The position numbers were made by a program, and so were the translations under genes. Of a stretch of DNA of 30,096 nt, positions 1 through 7,588 are shown in pieces (positions within the stretch are counted from its first letter, which is position 1; every line of letters starts with the position of its first letter). The notes beneath the pieces are model-generated. The model was not told the DNA's origin. It did not search any database and was given only the letters and a program-made list of their open reading frames with translations. Source of the DNA: Muribaculaceae bacterium (GTDB lineage: Bacteria; Bacteroidota; Bacteroidia; Bacteroidales; Muribaculaceae); contig VSPF01000011.1 in NCBI GenBank assembly GCA_009775195.1, positions 1 through 30,096 on the forward strand. The letters run 5' to 3'.

Positions 1-106
1 GACATTATCTCTGAATTTACGTATATGCCTATGTATGCGCACATTGGGCTGAATGAGCAAAATTGTCATGTGCTATGCATTTTGACACACCCACTTCACA
101 CAAGGC

Positions 107-126
107 GTCGTCGGAGACGACTTTTT
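107..126 (+). terminator. Hairpin followed by T-run, intrinsic terminator candidate
   Basis: GTCGTC (107-112), loop GGA, GACGAC (116-121), followed by TTTTT (122-126). The 6-bp stem is short but fully paired and the T-run is directly adjacent, so it could end a plus-strand transcript entering from the left. The same 15-base palindrome occurs at 13867-13881 without an adjacent T-run, so it may be a repeat rather than a dedicated terminator. Confidence 0.5.
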
Positions 127-150
127 ATAGGTGCTGTCTTTCAGTCGTTT

Positions 151-178
151 ACCCCAGCTAACTTCGTAAAGCTGGGGT
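151..178. repeat. 9-bp stem-loop
   Basis: ACCCCAGCT (151-159) pairs with AGCTGGGGT (170-178) around a 10-base loop. It is the second of three consecutive hairpins between 107 and 211. No T-run follows, so it looks more like a repeat or transcript-stabilising structure than a terminator. Confidence 0.55.
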
Positions 179-187
179 TCAGACACA

Positions 188-211
188 GGAACTGTCTTCG
201 ACAGCTTTTCC
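188..211. repeat. Imperfect stem-loop with TTC loop
   Basis: CTGTC (192-196), loop TTC, GACAG (200-204). The outer bases GGAA (188-191) and TTCC (208-211) can pair as well, leaving a small bulge. It is the third hairpin of the series. A CTTTT tract lies inside the 3' arm, so weak termination is possible. Confidence 0.45.
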
Positions 212-320
212 AAAAGCAAAACACTTTTTGACTTTATGTGTCTTTTTCTCAGCGGCGCGGCGTGACATGCCCTTACTATCGCTTTATTTTGATGTAGCCG
301 GGTTACTTTCGTTTGTGAAA

Positions 321-353
321 ATTGAATTATATGACAAAAATTCCGTAACTTTG
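321..353 (+). promoter_or_regulatory. Bacteroidetes-type promoter of the beta-barrel gene
   Basis: ATTG at 321-324, a 21-base spacer, and TAACTTTG at 346-353 match the Bacteroidetes housekeeping sigma consensus (TTTG, 19-21 bases, TAnnTTTG). The start codon is at 416, so the predicted leader is about 55-60 nt. Confidence 0.65.
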
Positions 354-415
354 CAAGTCGGGCACTCGAGCCCCGCCCCTGCATGGTGTTGCAGTGCCCA
401 AGAACGAACTCTGAC

Positions 416-934
416 ATGACACACAAACTCATCACGACCCTGCGCATAGCCGCCGTCGCCCTGCTGCTGACGGTGGCCTTCGGAGCCACGGCGCAGGTAG
501 AACGGGGTCAGAAATCTTTCGGACCCAAGGTAGGCTATATCACAAAGAGCAGTTCGGTGCTTGCCGGGCTGACATTCGACTACGCCTTTAGCCGCCACGT
601 GCGCATCGCGCCGGCCCTCGGCATAGCATTCCGCAACAAGGAGCGCGACGCCCTGCTAATCGACATTGACATGCACTTCCCGTTCGCAACGTCGGCCAAG
701 GCCGATTTCTACCCCCTCGCGGGCGTGGCCTACAACTCGTGGGGCCTCCATGATGTAGACCCCGAGACCTTCGACGATGTCACCTCGCATCAAAATTCGT
801 TCGGTCTCAACGCGGGCGCCGGCTGGGAAATCCGCCTCTCGGGCGCGCTGCGTCTCGGCTTCGAAGCCAAATATACACTTATCCGCCACAACCCCAACGG
901 CCAGTTCGCCGCCAGGATTGCGTACGTGTTCTAA
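416..934 (+). CDS. Small outer-membrane beta-barrel protein
   Basis: A 172-residue protein with a clear Sec signal peptide: charged start, hydrophobic run at about residues 9-25, and AxA-like cleavage near ATAQ. The mature part is made of alternating amphipathic strands rich in G, Y and F, and it ends in a terminal phenylalanine, as many outer-membrane barrels do. Size and pattern fit an 8-strand OmpA/OmpX-like barrel (outer membrane protein beta-barrel family); ligand and role are unknown. The start at 416 was chosen over an in-frame ATG at 383 because the signal peptide begins there. Its stop is followed after two bases by an AT-rich repeat block. Family assignment is moderate and function cannot be read. 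Confidence 0.75.
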   Translation: MTHKLITTLRIAAVALLLTVAFGATAQVERGQKSFGPKVGYITKSSSVLAGLTFDYAFSRHVRIAPALGIAFRNKERDALLIDIDMHFPFATSAKADFYPLAGVAYNSWGLHDVDPETFDDVTSHQNSFGLNAGAGWEIRLSGALRLGFEAKYTLIRHNPNGQFAARIAYVF

Positions 935-1053
935 ATTTTGAATGTTGAATTTTGAATGTTGAATTTACAGATGATGCAACATTCAAAATATGACATTTTA
1001 AATCTGGCACGCAAATATGACATTCAAAATTCAAAATTAAACATTCAACATTG
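935..1053. repeat. AT-rich repeat block filling the gap before tsaD
   Basis: The whole gap from the stop at 932-934 to the tsaD start is built of TTGAATGTTGAA-type units and their complements. The 20-mer AATGTTGAATTTTGAATGTT lies at 941-960. Complementary units lie at 978-989 (AACATTCAAAAT) and 1021-1052. The identical 20-mer recurs at 4350-4369 and, inverted, at 4461-4480. Opposed units can fold into a long AT stem. No promoter is evident, so tsaD may be read through from upstream. Confidence 0.8.
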
Positions 1054-2064
1054 GTTACAATTCTCGGCATAGAGTCGTCGTGCGACGACACATCGGCAGC
1101 CGTCGTACGCGACGGCATACTATTGAGCAACGTCATAGCCTCGCAGGCCGTGCATGAGGAATATGGCGGCGTGGTGCCCGAACTGGCATCGCGCGCGCAC
1201 CAGCAGAATATCGTGCCCGTGGTCGATGCCGCGCTGCGCCGCGCCGGCATCAGCAAAGGCGACCTCTCGGCCATAGCATTCACGCGGGGGCCGGGCCTAA
1301 TCGGGTCGCTCTTGGTGGGCACGAGCTTCGCCAAGGGCATGTCGCTGGGCCTCAGGATACCTATAATAGATGTGAACCACCTCCACGGCCACGTGCTGGC
1401 ACAGTTCGTGCGCCAGAGCCCCGACGACCGCGTGCCCGAGTTCCCCTACCTGTGCCTGTTGGTGTCGGGCGGCAACTCGCAAATCATACTTGTGCGCAGC
1501 TACAACGACATGGAAATCCTCGGGCGCACCATCGACGATGCCGCCGGCGAAGCCTTCGACAAGTGCGCCAAGGTGATGGGGCTCCCCTACCCCGGCGGCC
1601 CGCATATCGACCGCCTTGCCGCCGAGGGCGACGCCACGCGCTTCAAATTTGCCAAACCCCACATCCCCGGCTACGACTATTCGTTCTCGGGGCTGAAGAC
1701 CTCGTTTCTCTACACCCTGCGCGACGGCATCAAGGCCGACCCCGACTTCGTGGAGCACAACCGCGCCGACCTGGCGGCGTCGCTGCAGCGCACGATTATC
1801 GACATACTCACCGACAAACTCGCCAAGGCCATCGACGCCACCGGCGTGCGCACCGTCGCGATTGGTGGCGGTGTGTCGGCCAATTCGGGGGTACGCGCCG
1901 CCGTGGCCGACCTTTGTGCGAAGAAGGGCGTGGAAGCCTTTATACCCGAGCGCAAGTTTACCACCGACAATGCCGCCATGGTGGCTGTGGCAGGGTATTT
2001 CAAGTATCTCGACAAAATCTTCTGCCCCTACGACACCGCGCCCTACGCCAGGGTTGAAATTTAA
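1051..2064 (+). CDS. tsaD: tRNA N6-adenosine threonylcarbamoyltransferase
   Basis: TsaD transfers the threonylcarbamoyl group from TC-AMP to A37 of ANN-decoding tRNAs, working with TsaB and TsaE in the cytoplasm. The 337-residue length is normal. The N-terminal GIESSCDDTS segment of the ASKHA nucleotide-binding fold is present. The metal-binding HxxxH is His110 and His114 (NHLHGH), and the third metal ligand is probably Asp306 (TTDNAAM). The start is a TTG at 1051, because an in-frame stop lies at 1018-1020 and no ATG lies between; the protein then begins exactly where homologues do. This TTG is formed by the last bases of the repeat block upstream. A hairpin follows the stop at 2067-2087. 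Confidence 0.95.
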   Translation: MVTILGIESSCDDTSAAVVRDGILLSNVIASQAVHEEYGGVVPELASRAHQQNIVPVVDAALRRAGISKGDLSAIAFTRGPGLIGSLLVGTSFAKGMSLGLRIPIIDVNHLHGHVLAQFVRQSPDDRVPEFPYLCLLVSGGNSQIILVRSYNDMEILGRTIDDAAGEAFDKCAKVMGLPYPGGPHIDRLAAEGDATRFKFAKPHIPGYDYSFSGLKTSFLYTLRDGIKADPDFVEHNRADLAASLQRTIIDILTDKLAKAIDATGVRTVAIGGGVSANSGVRAAVADLCAKKGVEAFIPERKFTTDNAAMVAVAGYFKYLDKIFCPYDTAPYARVEI

Positions 2065-2066
2065 GC

Positions 2067-2087
2067 GAGCAAGCATAGAACTTGCTC
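2067..2087. repeat. Hairpin after tsaD, CATAGA-loop type
   Basis: GAGCAAG (2067-2073), loop CATAGAA, CTTGCTC (2081-2087), starting two bases after the tsaD stop. No strong T-run follows. The core resembles the CAAGTC-ATA-GACTTG hairpins at 2197-2225 and 14090-14118. It may act as a 3'-end stabiliser or weak terminator for tsaD. Confidence 0.55.
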
Positions 2088-2169
2088 ACTGTTAATAGTT
2101 TATTGTTTATGGGTTAGCCTTGTAGACCGATTATCACCCTCGATATAATTGCCATACATTTATCAAGCA

Positions 2170-2225
2170 CTAACCTTTAACCCAAAAACGACTTACAGTT
2201 TCACAAGTCATAGACTTGAGAAACT
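2170..2225. repeat. 56-base repeat element, copy A
   Basis: A 56-base segment that aligns without gaps to 14063-14118 with 45 of 56 identical bases. Its 3' half is a hairpin: AGTTTCACAAGTC (2197-2209), loop ATA, GACTTGAGAAACT (2213-2225), with one A-A mismatch. It lies between tsaD and dpp5, and the dpp5 promoter overlaps its right end. Confidence 0.7.
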
Positions 2226-2243
2226 AAAAATTCATTACCTTTG
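2215..2243 (+). promoter_or_regulatory. Promoter of dpp5
   Basis: TACCTTTG at 2236-2243 is a good -7 element, 24 bases before the dpp5 start codon. The best -33 candidate is CTTG at 2215-2218, in the 3' arm of the hairpin, with a spacer of 17 bases that is shorter than ideal. The -7 call is firmer than the -33 call. Confidence 0.5.
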
Positions 2244-2267
2244 CAATCAGAAATAAAACATAACACT

Positions 2268-4334
2268 ATGCACAAACTTGCAATGACCGCCGGTGCCCTA
2301 CTGATAGCCGCCGGTGCCGGCGCCACGGGGAACTTCGTGAGTCCCGACGGCAATTTCAGCATCGATGCCCTCGAGGCCCTGGGCCGCGTCAGCGACCCGT
2401 CGCTTGCCCCCGACGGCAAGACCGTATTATTCGGCATAGCCTACGAAGACCTTGCCGAGAACAACTCGAACAACGACCTCTATACCCTGTCGCTGACAGC
2501 CAAGGATGCCTCGCCGGTGCGGATTACCGACACCCCCAAGAGCGAGGGGGGCGCGGTGTGGATTGCCGGCGGCCGACGCATAGCATTCCTCTACCCCGAC
2601 GCCGACGGCAACATGCAGATGTGGACCATGGCCGCCGACGGCACCGACCGCGTGCAGGCCACCGAACACGCAGGCGGCATATCGGGCTTCCTGCTGTCGC
2701 CCGACGAGAGCAAGGTCGTGGTAATCGGCAACGTGAAGTATGCGCGCAAGGCCGAAGACTTATATCCCGACCTGCCCAAGGCCACGGGCCGTGTTGTCGA
2801 CGACCTGATGTATAAGCACTGGGATGAGTGGGTGACCGAAATACCCCACCCCTTTGTCGGCGACTTCGCCGACGGCAAAGTGACCGGGCTCAAGGACATC
2901 ATGGCCGACGAACCCTTCGAGGCTCCCATGAAGCCCTTCGGCGGCGTTGAGTCGTTCGCCTGGCACCCCGACAGCAGGCAGCTCGTCTACGTGTCGCGCA
3001 AGAAGACCGGCCTCGAATATGCCATATCGACCAACTCCGACCTCTATCTCTACGACCTCGCAAGCGGCTCGACCCGCAACCTCACCGAGGGAATGACGGG
3101 CTACGACACCATGCCGGCCTTCTCGCCCGACGGCAAGTACCTGGCATGGCTGAGCATGGAGCACGACGGATATGAGAGCGACAAGAACCGCCTCTTTATC
3201 CTCGACCTTGCCACAGCCGAGAAGCGCGACCTCACTGCCGACTGGGACTATACCATCGACCAGTTCGCATGGGCCCCCGAGGGCACCGACATCTTCTTCA
3301 TCGCCCCCAAGGACGGCGTAATCCCCGTCTTCCGCCTGCGCCTCAAAGATTGCGCTATTGCGCAGCTCACCGCCGAACAGACCGACTATACCACCCTGCA
3401 GCCAGCCGGCAAGGGCCGCGTGGTGACCATGAGCCACTCGATGCTGCGCCCCAACGAACTGATGCTCGTGGCCGAGGGCAAGAAAAAGAACGAAGAGACA
3501 CGCCTCACCCACGTCAACGACTATATCTTCGACCAACTGACCATGCCGACAGTCGAGCGCCGCATGGTAGCCACCACCGACGGCAAGCAGATGCTCGTAT
3601 GGGTTGTAAAACCGCCGAAATTCGACGAAGGCAAAAAATATCCGGCCCTGCTCTACTGCCAGGGCGGCCCGCAGCAGGCCGTGAGCCAGTTCTGGAGCTA
3701 CCGCTGGAACCTTGCCCTGATGGCGGCCAACGGCTATGTGGTCATCGCGCCCAACCGTCGCGGCCTACCGGGCTTTGGCACCGAGTGGAACGCCCAAATC
3801 TCGAAGGACTACCCCGGCCAGAACATGCGCGACTACCTGGCCGCTGTCGACGACCTCAAAAAGGAAGCGTGGATTGACGGCAAACACATCGGTGCCACCG
3901 GCGCAAGCTACGGCGGCTTCTCGGTGTACTTCCTGGCGGGCAACCACGAGGGCCGCTTCGCAGCCTTCCTGGCACACGCCGGCATATTCAACATGGAGCA
4001 GCAGTACCTCGAGACAGAGGAGATGTGGTTTGCCAACTGGGACATGGGCGGCGCGTACTGGGAGAAAGACAACGCTGCCGCACAGCGCACCTTCGCCAAC
4101 TCGCCCCACCGCTTCATCGACCGCTGGGACACGCCCATCATGATATCGCACGGCGAGTACGACTACCGCATCCTCGCCAGCCAGGGCATGGCCGCCTTCA
4201 ACGCCGCCAAGCTGCGCGGCATACCGGCCGAGATGGTAATCTACCCCGACGAGAACCACTGGATACTCAAGCCCCAGAACGCCGTACTTTGGCAGCGACT
4301 CTTCTTCCGCTGGTTCGACAAGTGGCTCAAGTGA
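2268..4334 (+). CDS. dpp5: Dipeptidyl-peptidase 5 (S9 family serine peptidase)
   Basis: A 688-residue exported peptidase that removes dipeptides from peptide N-termini; in asaccharolytic relatives it feeds amino-acid uptake from the periplasm. It has a signal peptide (residues 1 to about 22), an N-terminal beta-propeller with repeated SPDG and TADG turns (about 25-430), and a C-terminal alpha/beta-hydrolase domain. The catalytic triad is Ser547 (GASYGG), Asp632 (HGEYDYR) and His664 (DENHW). Long segments such as LMYKHWDEWV and LLYCQGGPQ match my memory of Porphyromonas gingivalis DPP5, whose length is also similar. The start at 2268 was preferred to 2241 because it opens the signal peptide and lies after the -7 box. 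A repeat block follows the stop. Confidence 0.92.
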   Translation: MHKLAMTAGALLIAAGAGATGNFVSPDGNFSIDALEALGRVSDPSLAPDGKTVLFGIAYEDLAENNSNNDLYTLSLTAKDASPVRITDTPKSEGGAVWIAGGRRIAFLYPDADGNMQMWTMAADGTDRVQATEHAGGISGFLLSPDESKVVVIGNVKYARKAEDLYPDLPKATGRVVDDLMYKHWDEWVTEIPHPFVGDFADGKVTGLKDIMADEPFEAPMKPFGGVESFAWHPDSRQLVYVSRKKTGLEYAISTNSDLYLYDLASGSTRNLTEGMTGYDTMPAFSPDGKYLAWLSMEHDGYESDKNRLFILDLATAEKRDLTADWDYTIDQFAWAPEGTDIFFIAPKDGVIPVFRLRLKDCAIAQLTAEQTDYTTLQPAGKGRVVTMSHSMLRPNELMLVAEGKKKNEETRLTHVNDYIFDQLTMPTVERRMVATTDGKQMLVWVVKPPKFDEGKKYPALLYCQGGPQQAVSQFWSYRWNLALMAANGYVVIAPNRRGLPGFGTEWNAQISKDYPGQNMRDYLAAVDDLKKEAWIDGKHIGATGASYGGFSVYFLAGNHEGRFAAFLAHAGIFNMEQQYLETEEMWFANWDMGGAYWEKDNAAAQRTFANSPHRFIDRWDTPIMISHGEYDYRILASQGMAAFNAAKLRGIPAEMVIYPDENHWILKPQNAVLWQRLFFRWFDKWLK

Positions 4335-4337
4335 TAA

Positions 4338-4480
4338 TTTTGAATGTCGAATGTTGAATTTTGAATGTTTCCACCGCAGGAATCTTCAAAATTCAACATT
4401 CGCCATCAATGAACAATGCCGAGCGTCGAGTGTTCCTGTTTCAGGAGGAATTCAAAGTTCAACATTCAAAATTCAACATT
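4338..4480. repeat. AT-rich inverted repeat block between dpp5 and the DUF6155 gene
   Basis: The 20-mer AATGTTGAATTTTGAATGTT at 4350-4369 has its exact reverse complement at 4461-4480, with a 91-base interior. A further unit TTCAAAATTCAACATT lies at 4385-4400. The block starts three bases after the dpp5 stop and ends two bases before the next start codon. The same 20-mer is at 941-960. Transcribed, it would form a 20-bp stem just upstream of the start codon. Confidence 0.82.
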
Positions 4481-4482
4481 AC

Positions 4483-5019
4483 ATGAGTAAGGCCGCGCTG
4501 AAAAAAGAGTTGAAAGATTTTACCCCGGAGCAACTTACCGAGGTGATACTCAACGTATACGACTCGTCGAAAGAAGCCAAGGCATACCTCGAGTTCTTCC
4601 TCAACCCCGACCCCGAAACATTCCTCAAAGAAAAATACGACGCAATCTTCAAAGAAATCAAGCGTACACGTCGCGGCAACATATCGAAATGCCGCATAAG
4701 CGTTATCCGCAACGCCATAAGACAAGGCACAGCCTACGGACTGTCGCCCGAATACATAAGCCGGCTCATGGCCGGCGCCATATCGCTATTGGTCAGCAGC
4801 GAACGCTACCTATATTACCCCGCCACGCTATTCAACGGCACATACCGCCTGGTATCTGACTATATCGCCTGGGCCGAAAAAAACGGCATGCTGTCTGCGG
4901 CCCTCGAAAACATCAGGAAAGTCACCGACGACCCAGGCATAGGTACCGAGACCATGCGGCGCAATATTGCCGAAACCGCCGCCAATGCCGTCAGAAATAT
5001 TAAAACTGCCGGAAAATGA
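4483..5019 (+). CDS. DUF6155 family protein
   Basis: A 178-residue, highly charged, mainly helical protein without signal peptide or membrane segment, so probably cytoplasmic. The N-terminus (KAALKKELKDFTPEQLTEVIL, then YDSSKEAKAYLEFFLNPDP) fits DUF6155 as I remember it; no biochemical function is known to me. The start at 4483 is used because translation further upstream would read through the AT-rich repeat. No Shine-Dalgarno is near: an AGGAGG at 4443-4448 is too distant. Its stop overlaps the feoB start (ATGA at 5016-5019), so the two are translationally coupled and it may be connected with iron uptake or simply co-transcribed. Confidence 0.72.
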   Translation: MSKAALKKELKDFTPEQLTEVILNVYDSSKEAKAYLEFFLNPDPETFLKEKYDAIFKEIKRTRRGNISKCRISVIRNAIRQGTAYGLSPEYISRLMAGAISLLVSSERYLYYPATLFNGTYRLVSDYIAWAEKNGMLSAALENIRKVTDDPGIGTETMRRNIAETAANAVRNIKTAGK

Positions 5020-7517
5020 AACTATCAGAACTACAAACAGGCCAAACAGGCATAGTACTTAAAATACACGGTCACGGAGCCTTCCGCAAGCGCGTAATAG
5101 AGATGGGGTTTGTGAAGGGTCACGCCGTAAAGGTGCTGCTCCACGCACCTCTCAAAGACCCCATAAACTACAGCATCTTAGGCTACGAAATCTCGCTTCG
5201 CCGCGCCGAGGCCGACCTTATCGAGGTCGTTGCCGTCGATGATGCCGAAGTCGCCGCCATAGGTAGCGAGGTGCTGATGACACCGCCGCCCGAAATCGCC
5301 GCCACCGAGGCCCACCGCAGCTTTGACCGCCAACGCCACATCATCAACATCGCCCTGATTGGCAACCCGAACTGCGGCAAGACCAGTATATTCAACGCCG
5401 CATCGGGGGCGCGCGAACACGTTGGCAACTACTCGGGTGTGACTGTCGACGCCAAGGGGCGCCAGTTCCACTTCGAAAACTACAAATTCAACATCGTCGA
5501 CCTGCCGGGCACCTATTCGCTTACATGCTACTCGCCCGAGGAATTGTATGTTCGCCAATACCTTCGCGAAAACACGCCCGACGTAATCGTCAACGTGGTC
5601 GACTCGTCGAACCTCGAGCGCAACCTCTTCCTCACCACCGAGCTAATCGACATGGACGTGCCTATGGTCATCGCCCTAAACATGTACGACGAGCTACGCG
5701 CCAGCGGTGCCCGCCTCGACTACGAGGCCCTTGGCAAGATGATAGGCGTGCCCATGGTGCCGGTCGTGTCGAAGACCGGCGAGGGCATAGGCGACCTGCT
5801 CGACCGCGTGATTGCCGTGTACGAAGGCCGCGACACCACCGTGCGACACATCCACGTGAACCTGGGCAACGACATCGAGGGCGCCGTGCGCAAGCTCGTC
5901 GACGCCATCAAGGCCGCCCCGGCAATGCGCAAGCACTTCTCGCCCCGCTATCTGGCCATAAAGCTGCTCGAGGGCGACCACGAAATCGAGGACGAAATCC
6001 CGGCAGTCAACAAGGCCGACAAGCAGACACACAAACCCGGTTTCTTGGAAAAATTGACCGGTCACAGCCCCCACGACAAAGCCTTGTGGCGGCAACATGT
6101 ACACGACGGTGCCGACGACCCCATAATGCTGCTACGCGACAAACTACGCGCCAAAATCGAGACACTCCACGACCAGGATATATCATCGATTGTAGCAGCC
6201 GAAAAATACGGTTTCGTAGCCGGTGCCCTGGCCGAGACATATACCCCCGGCCACAAACAAAAGGGCCGCGCCTCGGCCATGCTCGACAAGCTCGCCACCA
6301 ACCGCTGGCTCGGATTCCCGATATTTTTCGCCATAATGATATTTATCTTCTGGGCCACGTTTGCCATCGGCAACTACCCCATGGAGTGGATTGAAGACGG
6401 CGTGGCATGGCTGGCCGAGATAGTGCAGAAGCTTATGCCCGACGGGCCGCTCAAAGACCTCGTCGCCGACGGTATCATAGGAGGCGTGGGCGGTGTTATC
6501 GTCTTTCTGCCCAACATCTTGATACTCTTCTTCTGCATATCGTTTATGGAAGACTCGGGCTATATGGCGCGTGCGGCGTTTATCATGGACAAGGTGATGC
6601 ACCGCATCGGCCTGCACGGCAAGTCGTTCATCCCCCTGGTCATGGGTTTCGGCTGCAATGTGCCGGCCATTCTCGCATCGCGCAGCATCGAGAGCAAGTC
6701 GAGCCGCATCATCACCGTACTCATCAACCCGTTTATGTCGTGCTCGGCCCGACTGCCTATCTACGTGCTGCTGTGCGGCACTTTCTTTGCCGGTTATGGC
6801 GGCCTGGTCATGGCCGGGCTTTACTTCGGGGGGATAGTCGTGGCGGTAATCACGGCGCGACTGCTGCGGCGCTTCCTGTTTAAGAAAGACGAGACTCCGT
6901 TTGTGATGGAACTTCCGCCCTACCGCGTGCCAACTCTCAGGGCTTCGATGAGCCACACCTGGGGCAAGGGCAAGCAATACCTCAAAAAGATGGGCGGCAT
7001 CATACTCTTTGCCAGCATCATAGTGTGGGCACTCAACTATTTCCCCCTCCACGACGGCGTGCCTTCGACCGACATACAGTCTACCACCGATATAATCGAC
7101 ACCGAGCGCGACTCCTACCTCGAGATGGCCGGCAAGACTGTCAACCCGGTCATGGAACCTCTCGGCTTCAGTTGGCGCGCCACAGTCGCCGCCATGGCCG
7201 GCGTTCCGGCAAAGGAAATAGTGGTGTCGACCCTGGGCGTACTCTATACCAACGACGAAGAGGCATCTGACGCACGCCTCGGGGCACGCCTGCAGGCACC
7301 GTCGCCCATCACGGGCAAGCCCGATTTTACCCCGGCAGTCGCCCTGGCCTTCATGGTGTTCGTACTGCTCTACTGCCCCTGCATAGCATCTATAACCGCC
7401 ATCGCTCGCGAGACAGGCTCGTGGTACTATGCCGCCTTCTCGGTAGTCTACAACACCCTCGTCGCGTGGCTCCTCGCCTTCGCCACCTACCGAATAGCGT
7501 TACTGTTAATAGTTTAA
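5016..7517 (+). CDS. feoB: FeoA-FeoB fusion, ferrous iron transporter
   Basis: An 833-residue inner-membrane Fe(II) transporter. Residues 1 to about 73 are a FeoA/SH3-like domain fused at the N-terminus. A GTPase domain follows with G1 GNPNCGKTS at 116-124, G3 DLPG at 162-165 and G4 NMYD at 222-225; NMxD in place of NKxD is usual for FeoB. A charged linker leads to a membrane domain from about residue 430, with the conserved GFGCNVPAI and INPFMSCSARLPIY segments. It overlaps the DUF6155 gene by four bases. FeoA-FeoB fusions are common in Bacteroidetes. No separate FeoC is seen. Regulation by iron cannot be judged, as the promoter probably lies before the DUF6155 gene or further upstream. Confidence 0.95.
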   Translation: MKLSELQTGQTGIVLKIHGHGAFRKRVIEMGFVKGHAVKVLLHAPLKDPINYSILGYEISLRRAEADLIEVVAVDDAEVAAIGSEVLMTPPPEIAATEAHRSFDRQRHIINIALIGNPNCGKTSIFNAASGAREHVGNYSGVTVDAKGRQFHFENYKFNIVDLPGTYSLTCYSPEELYVRQYLRENTPDVIVNVVDSSNLERNLFLTTELIDMDVPMVIALNMYDELRASGARLDYEALGKMIGVPMVPVVSKTGEGIGDLLDRVIAVYEGRDTTVRHIHVNLGNDIEGAVRKLVDAIKAAPAMRKHFSPRYLAIKLLEGDHEIEDEIPAVNKADKQTHKPGFLEKLTGHSPHDKALWRQHVHDGADDPIMLLRDKLRAKIETLHDQDISSIVAAEKYGFVAGALAETYTPGHKQKGRASAMLDKLATNRWLGFPIFFAIMIFIFWATFAIGNYPMEWIEDGVAWLAEIVQKLMPDGPLKDLVADGIIGGVGGVIVFLPNILILFFCISFMEDSGYMARAAFIMDKVMHRIGLHGKSFIPLVMGFGCNVPAILASRSIESKSSRIITVLINPFMSCSARLPIYVLLCGTFFAGYGGLVMAGLYFGGIVVAVITARLLRRFLFKKDETPFVMELPPYRVPTLRASMSHTWGKGKQYLKKMGGIILFASIIVWALNYFPLHDGVPSTDIQSTTDIIDTERDSYLEMAGKTVNPVMEPLGFSWRATVAAMAGVPAKEIVVSTLGVLYTNDEEASDARLGARLQAPSPITGKPDFTPAVALAFMVFVLLYCPCIASITAIARETGSWYYAAFSVVYNTLVAWLLAFATYRIALLLIV

Positions 7518-7588
7518 ACTGGATTATTGCAACATCTGCCTTTCCTTCCAACCGGGAGCGAGGCAGAATTGCTACCATACGATTGAAT

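Larger units (their letters stand above)
1..415. other. Gene-free leader region with three hairpins and a promoter
   Basis: No convincing coding sequence is seen here; the short open frames on both strands lack recognisable protein features. It holds three hairpins in series (107-126, 151-178, 188-211), a 15-base motif at 78-92 that recurs inverted at 13848-13862, and a promoter at 321-353 that serves the gene at 416. The first 60 bases may belong to the 3' flank of a gene outside the window, but nothing identifies it. Confidence 0.6.

Noticed and set aside
78..121. Insertion sequence remnant
   Set aside because: The shared short motifs with the 13.8-kb region hint at a repeat, but no transposase fragment, terminal inverted repeat pair or target duplication can be shown.
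107..211. Known riboswitch or structured RNA class
   Set aside because: The hairpins are simple and I could not match them to any conserved riboswitch core.
935..1053. CRISPR array
   Set aside because: The AT-rich units are short, irregular, occur in both orientations and have no unique spacers of constant length.
4443..4448. AGGAGG as Shine-Dalgarno of the DUF6155 gene
   Set aside because: It is 34 bases upstream of the ATG with only a repeat between, and no suitable start codon lies at normal distance.
7498..7513. GTTAATAGTT-type sequence also seen at 2090-2099 and near 13010 as a repeat family
   Set aside because: The shared string is only about 10-14 AT-rich bases and one copy is part of the feoB coding end, so chance is likely.
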